This document shows positions 38,530 to 44,483 of a stretch of DNA of 44,483 nucleotides, in pieces (position 1 is the stretch's first letter; each line of letters opens with the position of its first letter). The stretch is from Chloroflexota bacterium (GTDB lineage: Bacteria; Chloroflexota; Dehalococcoidia; Lucifugimonadales; UBA3495): NCBI GenBank assembly GCA_009840175.1, contig VXOI01000126.1, positions 1 through 44,483 on the forward strand, written 5' to 3'. Both the position numbers and the translations under genes were made by a program. The notes under the pieces are model-generated. The model saw nothing but the letters and a program-made list of their open reading frames with translations. It was not told the DNA's origin and did not search any database.

Positions 38530-40038
38530 TCAGGCTGTTCCTTCTTCCGGCGACCCATCGCACGGCGTGATGGTTATGGACAGGGCTTCCCTTCCAGCTT
38601 CTGAAACGGCCCAGTCTGCGACGCGATGCCCCGCCACCCACGCGATGCCGTTGTCGCAGACCAGCAGGGGGATGCGGTCGCGCTGTTCGCGGGGGATTTT
38701 GGCGTCTGTGTAGAAGTCTTGCAGTTTCCTGGTCCCGGTCATGCCCGACGGCTGAAAGCGGTCGCCGGGGCGTCGGGCGCGGAGCGTGGCGACCTCACCC
38801 AGCGCGTTAAGGTTGAGCCTGGCGGAGAATTTCGTGGATGCCAGGTCTTCCTCGATACCGCCCGAACTGGCTACCATGACCTGCATACTTACCAGCCATC
38901 CGCCCACTGGAATGTCCAGCTTTTCGCCGGGGTTCCGGGGAAGGCGGACGGCGTGCTCGCCGGGGAGTTCCGGCAAAAGACCCGGCAACTCCGCGTGGCT
39001 CGCCAGCGTCAACGTGTCGCAGTCCAGTCGCGCTCGAACACCCCGGGGCAAATCCAGGGTACGCCCGCCGTGTCTGCTGATAAGCAGCGAGAGCATGGCC
39101 TCCAGGTGACTCTCGCCCAGCCTGCGGGCGTCACCTGCGACCCAGGTATATGCGCGGCGAAGGGCATGACGCTGCAAGGCCGGGTGAAGGGCCAGCAGTT
39201 CCGGCGCACTCAAGCGGACCACTCCTTCATATTCGCTCGCCAGGGTAGGCCAATGGCGGGCAAGTTCGCTCTCGATATAGTCCACCTCTTCCGTTGCGAC
39301 GCGTGACAGGCGGGTCAAGGCATCGCGGACGCGGGGGTTGTAGTCGCGGGCCAAGCGAGGGATGAGGTCCAGACGCACCTTGTTGCGGGTGAACCGCCAC
39401 ATATAGTTGCCGGAGTCCTGGCGGTATGGCTGGCCCAGGGAACGGCAGTAAGAGGCGGTGTCTGCTTTGTTTATGGTGAGCAAGGGCCGGAAGAGCAGGG
39501 GGCCTGGCCGGGGTTCAGGCCAGGGCCACTCTGCGACCTCAGCCATTCCGCGCAAGCCATGGAGGCCGGAGCCGCGCAGCAGGTGGAGCAGCACGGTCTC
39601 GGCCTGGTCGTCGGCAGTGTGGCCCAACGCTACGGCGGTTGCACCATTTGACGCGGCGACGGCGGCAAGAAAGGAATACCTCATTTCCCGAGCGGCCTGC
39701 TCAAAGGACGAGACCCCTCGCTCGCGCTGGTAGGCTATGGGGTCCTGCTTGTCTATGCTGCACGGCAGGCCCAGGCCGTCGGCCAGCCTCTGCACGAAGG
39801 CGGCGTCGTGGTCGGCCTCAGCGCCACGGAAGTCGTGGTTCAGATGCGCGACGTGAAGCGTAAGCCGGAAGTCTTCGCGGAGGCGGTGGAGACTGCGGAG
39901 CAACGCGGTGGAATCGGGGCCGCCCGACGACGCCACCACGAGCGTAGCACCTTCTCCGCCATCCTGAGCTTGTCGGAGGAAGCCAGCGCGGCGCAGGGAG
40001 TGGGCGACCTGCCGCTCGAAGGTATGTGGCGTGGTCAT
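38530..40038 (-). CDS. tilS: tRNA(Ile)-lysidine synthase
   Basis: This 502-residue protein has the PP-loop SGGPDST at residues 38-44, 'VAHLNHDFRGAEADHDAAFV' and 'LGHTADDQAETVLLHLLRGSGLHGL', the TilS catalytic and tRNA-binding segments. The C-terminal TilS domain has 'RARRPGDRFQPSGMTGTRKLQDFYTDAKIPREQRDRIPLL'. It converts C34 of tRNA-Ile(CAU) to lysidine with ATP, allowing AUA reading. Oddity: residues 21-29 (LRQAQDGGE) are encoded by a dispersed repeat (39958-39983) inserted just ahead of the PP-loop. It is last in a corC-phosphatase-tilS run. Confidence 0.94.
   Translation of the reverse strand: MTTPHTFERQVAHSLRRAGFLRQAQDGGEGATLVVASSGGPDSTALLRSLHRLREDFRLTLHVAHLNHDFRGAEADHDAAFVQRLADGLGLPCSIDKQDPIAYQRERGVSSFEQAAREMRYSFLAAVAASNGATAVALGHTADDQAETVLLHLLRGSGLHGLRGMAEVAEWPWPEPRPGPLLFRPLLTINKADTASYCRSLGQPYRQDSGNYMWRFTRNKVRLDLIPRLARDYNPRVRDALTRLSRVATEEVDYIESELARHWPTLASEYEGVVRLSAPELLALHPALQRHALRRAYTWVAGDARRLGESHLEAMLSLLISRHGGRTLDLPRGVRARLDCDTLTLASHAELPGLLPELPGEHAVRLPRNPGEKLDIPVGGWLVSMQVMVASSGGIEEDLASTKFSARLNLNALGEVATLRARRPGDRFQPSGMTGTRKLQDFYTDAKIPREQRDRIPLLVCDNGIAWVAGHRVADWAVSEAGREALSITITPCDGSPEEGTA
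39958..39983. repeat. TCCTGAGCTTGTCGGAGG repeat inside tilS (family D, copy 5)
   Basis: GCCATCCTGAGCTTGTCGGA followed by GGAAGC is a family D copy read in frame on the minus strand as LRQAQDGG. This matches the known 'QAQDER-type' peptides encoded by such repeats. Confidence 0.8.
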
Positions 40039-40048
40039 GCCGGAAGTA

Positions 40049-40090
40049 CGCCCCCACCTTAACCCTCCCCCGGAGGGAGAGGGAACTTTC
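40049..40090. repeat. REP-like repeat (family A, copy 9)
   Basis: CGCCCCCACCTTAACC and CTCCCCCGGAGGGAGAGG match the copy inside mgdA (4243-4284) almost base for base. It lies in the 51-bp gap between the phosphatase and tilS genes. Confidence 0.85.
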
Positions 40091-40707
40091 TACCGGTTTT
40101 CTGGCGACAGGTGGCTATTACAGTTGTAGGTAACCAGACGGCGTCCGTTCCCGTCGCTGTCGAAGGTGCATAGGGCGCCCAGTCCCAGGGACATACGGTG
40201 GAAGTTGTACAGGGGAATGTCGAGGATAGCGCAGATGATGGTGCGAATGGTGAAGTTGTGCGAGACTACCACTACGTCCCCATCGTCAGCATGAGCCTGC
40301 TCAATTTCGAGGATTACCCGCCAGGCCCGGGCTTGCAACTGGGTCAGTGACTCGCCGTTGGGCATCGCCACGTCCGCCGGGTTGCTGCGCCAATTCTCGT
40401 AGACCTCCGGCCATCCTGCCCGCATCTCGGCCCCGGTCACGCCTTCCAAGTCTCCAAGACTCAACTCTCGGAGTGCCGGGTCGGAAACCATGGGAAGGCC
40501 CGTGGCCCTACGGATTTCCTCGGCCACCTGAACGGTGCGGGTAAGCGAACTGGCGTAGAGGGCGGATGGCTGCCAGCTCAGAGCGGCGCGGGCCGAGTCA
40601 CGGGCCTGGGACAGACCTCGCTCATTGAGGGAGACGTCGGTCAATCCTTGGAACTTGCCCAGCTTGTTCCATTCGGTCTCGCCGTGCCGCAGCAGATAAA
40701 ACCTCAC
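40090..40707 (-). CDS. histidine phosphatase family protein
   Basis: This 205-residue phosphoglycerate-mutase-like protein has LLRHGETEWN with the phospho-accepting His8, 'SLTRTVQVAEEI', 'ALRELSLGDLEGVTGAEM' and 'VVSHNFTIRTIICAIL' with the second catalytic His. The group includes phosphatases for alpha-ribazole phosphate, sugar phosphates and others; no cobalamin genes are present here to favour CobC. Its ATG overlaps the stop of the upstream transporter-like gene by 4 nt (40704-40707), showing translational coupling. Confidence 0.9.
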   Translation of the reverse strand: MRFYLLRHGETEWNKLGKFQGLTDVSLNERGLSQARDSARAALSWQPSALYASSLTRTVQVAEEIRRATGLPMVSDPALRELSLGDLEGVTGAEMRAGWPEVYENWRSNPADVAMPNGESLTQLQARAWRVILEIEQAHADDGDVVVVSHNFTIRTIICAILDIPLYNFHRMSLGLGALCTFDSDGNGRRLVTYNCNSHLSPENR

Positions 40708-41990
40708 TGCACATCCTCGGCGACCGTAGCGGCAGGAACTCGCATAAGCTCCACTTCATCAATGCGCACGCCGTCCATGGCCTTGACGGTTATGCTCAAG
40801 TCGCGGTACTCAACAACGTCGTCGTTTTCCGGTATGCGTCCCAGTTGTGCGAGAATGAAGCCTGCCAATGTCTGGTAGTCGCCCTCTGGAATGTCCAATC
40901 CCAACTCTTCGTTAATCTCCGATATGCCTACCGCGGCGTCTACCAGGTAGCTGTCGCCGCCCAAGTGGGTCACGGTTTCCTCCGGCGCGGGGCCTTCGTC
41001 GCCGACCTGACCGACGATGACCTCAAGCAACTGCTTGGTGGTGGCCAGTCCGGCGATGCCGCCGAACTCGTCGAAAGTAAGAGCGACGGTGTGGCGGGCC
41101 TGGCGCATTTCGGCAAAGGTGTCGCTGACGCTCTTCGTCTCCGGGACGATGTAGGCTTCACGCAACAGGGTTGTTACGTCGCTTTCCGAAGAAATTTGTC
41201 CCGCGCTCAGTCCAGAGAGCACGTCCTTCACCGACAGGATGCCGATGACGTTTTCTTTTGAACCTTCGAAAACCGGGAACCGAGTATGGCTGCTGATCTG
41301 GTAGATTTCCAGAAATTCTGAGAGAGTGGCTCCCTTCTCCAGCCATACGATTTCCGGGCGGGGCGTTATCACCTCGCGCATCTGCCGGTCGCCGAAACGG
41401 AACACTTTCTCCAGCAGTTCAGCCTCGTCCGCCTCCACGGTTCCGGTTTGCGCTCCCGCGGCAATCAGCGTTCTTATCTCTTCTTCGCCAACGTGTTGCG
41501 AAGAGTCCGTAATTCCAATAGCGCGTTTGGCCACCGTGGTAATTCCCTGGAGCACTGTAACGGCAGGAGCCAGGGCTAGGCCCACGACGTACAAGGGACG
41601 GGAGACAGCGAATGCGACCATCTCGGAGCGATGCCACGCTATGGTCTTAGGCAAGGTTTCGCAAAAGATAAGAAGGACCAAGGTGACGCCGATGGTAGAA
41701 ACGAGCACAGAAATGGAGGGGTTACCGATCAGGTCGACGACAATCACGGTGAAGAGAGCGGCGGCAGCGGTGTTGACCAGATTGTTGCTCAGGAGAACTG
41801 TGGCGAGGAAACGTTCAGGCCGCTGGATCAGGCCGGAAACCCGGCCCGCACCGGTTCGCCCGGTTCTTTGCAGGTGGAGAAGCCGCGCCTTGGGAAGGGC
41901 GCTGAACGCAGTTTCAGATGCCGAGAAGAATGCGGAAAGAATCAGACACAGTGCAAGCAGGCCCCATCTCCATGAGTCTCCGGCATCCAT
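40704..41990 (-). CDS. CNNM/CorC-family membrane protein with CBS pair
   Basis: This 428-residue protein has an N-terminal CNNM/DUF21 membrane domain: an opening helix 'WGLLALCLILSAFFSASETAFSALP', then 'FLATVLLSNNLVNTAAAALFTVIVVDLIG' and further helices to about residue 150. Next comes a CBS-domain pair ('VITPRPEIVWLEKGATLSEFLEIYQISSHTRFPVFEG', 'IGILSVKDVL'), and finally a CorC/HlyC C-terminal domain ('DGVRIDEVELMRVP'). The family is linked to magnesium or cobalt efflux/resistance in bacteria. It is first of the corC-phosphatase-tilS run and divergent from tsaD. Confidence 0.9.
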   Translation of the reverse strand: MDAGDSWRWGLLALCLILSAFFSASETAFSALPKARLLHLQRTGRTGAGRVSGLIQRPERFLATVLLSNNLVNTAAAALFTVIVVDLIGNPSISVLVSTIGVTLVLLIFCETLPKTIAWHRSEMVAFAVSRPLYVVGLALAPAVTVLQGITTVAKRAIGITDSSQHVGEEEIRTLIAAGAQTGTVEADEAELLEKVFRFGDRQMREVITPRPEIVWLEKGATLSEFLEIYQISSHTRFPVFEGSKENVIGILSVKDVLSGLSAGQISSESDVTTLLREAYIVPETKSVSDTFAEMRQARHTVALTFDEFGGIAGLATTKQLLEVIVGQVGDEGPAPEETVTHLGGDSYLVDAAVGISEINEELGLDIPEGDYQTLAGFILAQLGRIPENDDVVEYRDLSITVKAMDGVRIDEVELMRVPAATVAEDVQ

Positions 41991-42175
41991 GTTTTTGCGC
42001 TACCTCCTGAGCCTCGTCCGGGGATTTGCGGCTTCCATGTTTACGGCTCTTGCCGGAATCATAGCATTGGCCCGTAGGGGTGTAAAGTTGAGTGCGTCTC
42101 GTTGAAATCTCCGCTGTCGCGGTGATATGTTTGATCCGTCTCCCTCAAATCATCTTCCAACAGGCGGCATTGGCC

Positions 42176-43216
42176 ATGGCATTAACTATCCTGGGCATCG
42201 AAACATCGTGCGACGAAACTGCTGCGGGGGTGGTGGAAGACGGGAAGGTGTTGCGCTCCAACATCATATCGTCTCAGGCCGAGCTGCACTCCAGATACGG
42301 CGGGGTCGTTCCTGAGGTTGCCTCGCGTCAGCACGTCCGCGACCTGACCCCGGTGCTGGAGCAGGCGGTAGAGTCCTGCGGGCTGGGGCTGGAGGACGTG
42401 GACGTGGTAGCGGTCACCTACGGGCCGGGGTTGGCCGGTTCGCTGATCACTGGATTGAACGCTGCCAAGGCCATCTCCTACGCCCTGGGAAAGCCGCTGA
42501 TTGGAGTTAACCACCTGGAAGCGCACATATACGCATCGTGGCTCACCCCAGCCAATCCGGCGGAAGACCCGGGCTTTCCCCTGGCCTGCCTGGTGGCGTC
42601 GGGCGGACACACCGACCTGCTACTGATGGAAGGGCATGGCGACTACCGGCTGGTGGGACGGACCCGCGACGATGCCGCCGGGGAAGCCTTCGACAAGGCC
42701 GCCCGCATACTGGGGCTGGGCTTCCCCGGCGGACCGGAAATCCAGCGGGTATCCAGTGGCGCTTCCGGTGATTATTCGCTGCCCCGCGCCTGGATGCGCG
42801 ACACTCACGACTTCAGCTTCAGCGGACTGAAGACGGCCCTGCTGCACCAGGCCCAGGACAGGGGGGTGTACCTGGCGGACTCGGAGGAAACACCAACGGA
42901 TGAGGCCACCACAGCGCTTGTCCGCGAACTGGCGTCGGCCTTCCAGGAATCGGTGGTGGATGTCATATCGGCCAAGCTGGTGGACATGGCCCGCAAGTAT
43001 AGAGTGAAGGGGCTGGTGCTGGGCGGAGGAGTCATAGCCAATGCGCGGCTGCGGGAAGAGATCCTGCGCCGCTCGCCCCTGCCGGTAATCATCCCGCCGC
43101 CAATCCTGTGCACCGACAACGGGGCGATGGTGGCGGCGTGCGCGTATTATCAGCACCTGCGGGGCGAGCAATGGCCGATGGATCTTGACGTTGACCCGGG
43201 CCTGCCGCTGGGTTGA
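42176..43216 (+). CDS. tsaD: tRNA N6-threonylcarbamoyladenosine transferase TsaD
   Basis: This 346-residue ASKHA-fold protein opens with 'ILGIETSCDETAAGVV' and has the metal-binding histidines His113 and His117 in 'VNHLEAHIYASW', 'TYGPGLAGSLITGLNAAKAI', 'FPGGPEIQRV', 'FSFSGLKTALLH' and 'VLGGGVIANARLREEI'. It transfers the threonylcarbamoyl group to A37 of ANN-decoding tRNAs, with TsaB and TsaE (not in this window). I choose ATG 42176; an upstream in-frame start at 42092 adds 28 non-conserved residues. The length matches the family. Confidence 0.96.
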   Translation: MALTILGIETSCDETAAGVVEDGKVLRSNIISSQAELHSRYGGVVPEVASRQHVRDLTPVLEQAVESCGLGLEDVDVVAVTYGPGLAGSLITGLNAAKAISYALGKPLIGVNHLEAHIYASWLTPANPAEDPGFPLACLVASGGHTDLLLMEGHGDYRLVGRTRDDAAGEAFDKAARILGLGFPGGPEIQRVSSGASGDYSLPRAWMRDTHDFSFSGLKTALLHQAQDRGVYLADSEETPTDEATTALVRELASAFQESVVDVISAKLVDMARKYRVKGLVLGGGVIANARLREEILRRSPLPVIIPPPILCTDNGAMVAACAYYQHLRGEQWPMDLDVDPGLPLG

Positions 43217-43306
43217 GCGAATAGGTGTGCTATCCCTTGCATCCGTTAGAAACCATCTAATAACACTCCGGTTACAGCCAAATACAATGGCTGGTAGATA
43301 GGGCCA

Positions 43307-43336
43307 CTAGATTCCCGATTTCGCGGGAATGACAGG
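43307..43336. repeat. GATTCCCGATTTCGCGGGAATGACAGG repeat (family B, copy 4)
   Basis: The arms ATTCCCG/CGGGAAT enclose ATTT with the flanking TGACAGG, as in the other family B copies. It lies between the convergent tsaD and the proline-rich membrane protein gene. Confidence 0.8.
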
Positions 43337-43367
43337 CTGCGCGGGCGGCTAGTATAGAGATAGTTTG

Positions 43368-44408
43368 TTAACCCACTGGACGCACATTCCCCAACGCTTC
43401 CGGCTCGGCGGACTGTTGCGCTACCCGAACCATCTCGACGAAGTCATAGATTTGCCCCAGATCCAGCGCGCTGCGGAAAGGAAAGGCAATCTCGACACCA
43501 GCTCCCCGGAAAGCCACCGCACCCGCAGGCCGGGTGAAGTAGTTCTGCAACAGGGCCAACAGACCGGCGAGAATAATCAGCAGGGCAATCAAGGGAGCGA
43601 CGTCTATGTTCAGCACCGGGACATTGGGGCCGCTGATCTGCCCGGCCAGCCAGTAGCCTACCACGAGGTAAAGGAACCCGCCGGCAACCATCATCAGTAC
43701 GCCTTGCAGGATGGCAGTCCAGTTGCGCTGGCCAGTGCGAACGGAGGACTGGCTGATTTCAGAGAGCTTGACCAAGTGAGTATCGCGGAAGCCTTCGATT
43801 CCCCGGAAAGCAATCAGGCGGCGGTTGGTGAGAATAAGCGCCTGTCCGGAGCGCGGGAGAGCGTCGGACAGGCCCTCATCGGGGAGCAGCACCCGGGTGA
43901 TTTCTTCACCCCGGGCCAAGACCACACCCCGGATGCGGACCGGTTCCTCTGAGTCAGTCGCCGTCGTTTCCTTTTCGGGTTCAGCCGTCTCAACTTCCTC
44001 CCACATCAAGGGCCATATCCCAGACTCGAACTCTCGATGCCAGGTGGGAGAGGCGGATTTCAGGAAATCATCCATCAGCCCGGCAGGGCCGTTGACGGGC
44101 GTCTCTTTCCACTGCTGAACGTCCAGAAACTCGGTAGGCACCGAAGCCGGGGGAGGCGTAACGGTCGAGGGGCCGGTCGGGTCCGAAACCTGGCCGGGTA
44201 CAGGCGTGCTCTGGGCCTTCAGGAACTCGCCGGGAGCCGACGGCGGCGGAGGGGTCAAGACGGAGTTGCCCTTACGGGTGGAAAGGGCGCTCGCGTTGAG
44301 GACTGGAGTATCCGCCACCTCGCTTTCAGGTTGCAGGGTTTTCTGTTCCTGGGTTGTTTCTTCGTTTTCGTTCATATTGCCCGCAGGTTTGATGCTTACA
44401 ACTTCCAT
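43368..44408 (-). CDS. proline-rich membrane protein of unknown function
   Basis: This 346-residue protein has a long disordered-looking N-terminal half (residues 1-150) rich in Pro, Ser, Thr and Glu. Repeated 'TPPPxSxPxEFL' units occur about residues 52-65 and 84-97, a short internal repeat. A compact segment follows ('RIRGVVLARGEEITRVLLPDEGLSDALPRSGQALILTNRRLIAFRGIEGF'), which resembles PH-like or GRAM-like 'tonneau' domains in pattern. Then come two membrane helices (about 231-252 and 266-290) and a C-terminal tail. I do not recognise a named family. It is the last gene and is read toward tsaD. The function is unknown. Confidence 0.7.
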   Translation of the reverse strand: MEVVSIKPAGNMNENEETTQEQKTLQPESEVADTPVLNASALSTRKGNSVLTPPPPSAPGEFLKAQSTPVPGQVSDPTGPSTVTPPPASVPTEFLDVQQWKETPVNGPAGLMDDFLKSASPTWHREFESGIWPLMWEEVETAEPEKETTATDSEEPVRIRGVVLARGEEITRVLLPDEGLSDALPRSGQALILTNRRLIAFRGIEGFRDTHLVKLSEISQSSVRTGQRNWTAILQGVLMMVAGGFLYLVVGYWLAGQISGPNVPVLNIDVAPLIALLIILAGLLALLQNYFTRPAGAVAFRGAGVEIAFPFRSALDLGQIYDFVEMVRVAQQSAEPEALGNVRPVG

Positions 44409-44483
44409 ACTAGCACACGGCAGGAATTCCCCGGCTCCGGTTCTTCAAAGGCGTTATCAATTCTCTTCCCCCAGCCCTTTGGC

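Noticed and set aside
1-44483. CRISPR array, tRNA genes, prophage or insertion sequence with transposase
   Set aside because: No regularly spaced direct repeats, cloverleaf sequences or transposase/integrase genes were found; the integrase-like domain occurs only as part of the GreA fusion.

Overview
This is GC-rich bacterial chromosome, densely packed, with no tRNA, rRNA, phage or CRISPR. I infer a Chloroflexota member, probably a Dehalococcoidia/SAR202-type lineage. The clues are a fused AccD-AccA carboxyltransferase, a GreA with an extra N-terminal domain, GYD and DUF6282 proteins, and many dispersed palindromic repeats, some of which encode the 'LRQAQDG'-type peptide. The taxonomy is inference; no marker gene settles it.

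Left part (1-13573, minus strand). The core is a complete-looking N-methylglutamate (NMG) methylamine pathway, transcribed right to left: mgsA, mgsB, mgsC (N-methylglutamate synthase, built from separated glutamate-synthase domains), gmaS (gamma-glutamylmethylamide synthetase), then a heterotetrameric sarcosine-oxidase-like N-methylglutamate dehydrogenase (mgdB/soxD, mgdC/soxA, mgdD/soxG, mgdA/soxB). A 440-bp cassette bounded by inverted repeats and carrying a GxxExxY gene sits exactly between mgdD and mgdA. An amidase and two tandem, nearly identical D-aminoacylase-type amidohydrolases follow on the same strand; the last is cut by the window edge.

Middle (13596-25365). A polyprenyl diphosphate synthase and metG lie on the minus strand, followed by two small plus-strand proteins. 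A classic T-box leader (probably leucine-specific, CTC specifier) precedes ilvB-ilvN-ilvC-leuA. After a metallo-beta-lactamase-fold nuclease-like gene and a GYD protein comes a hidden peroxiredoxin (24838-25305). Its reading frame is broken only by a TGA at the peroxidatic position, with a hairpin at the right distance: a strong candidate selenoprotein.

Right part (25480-44408). A GreA fusion with pckA; a quinone oxidoreductase convergent with a GNAT acetyltransferase; a DUF59 protein with an Mrp/NBP35 ATPase that lacks the CxxC iron-sulfur motif; fused accDA; a GatC-like small protein with an amidase; a dienelactone hydrolase; an SDR with an altered active site; a DUF6282 protein; corC-phosphatase-tilS; tsaD; and a proline-rich membrane protein.

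At least five families of short dispersed repeats fill the intergenic gaps. Two of them have been absorbed in frame into genes (mgdA and tilS), and one inverted repeat forms both a terminator and the 3' end of the GNAT gene.
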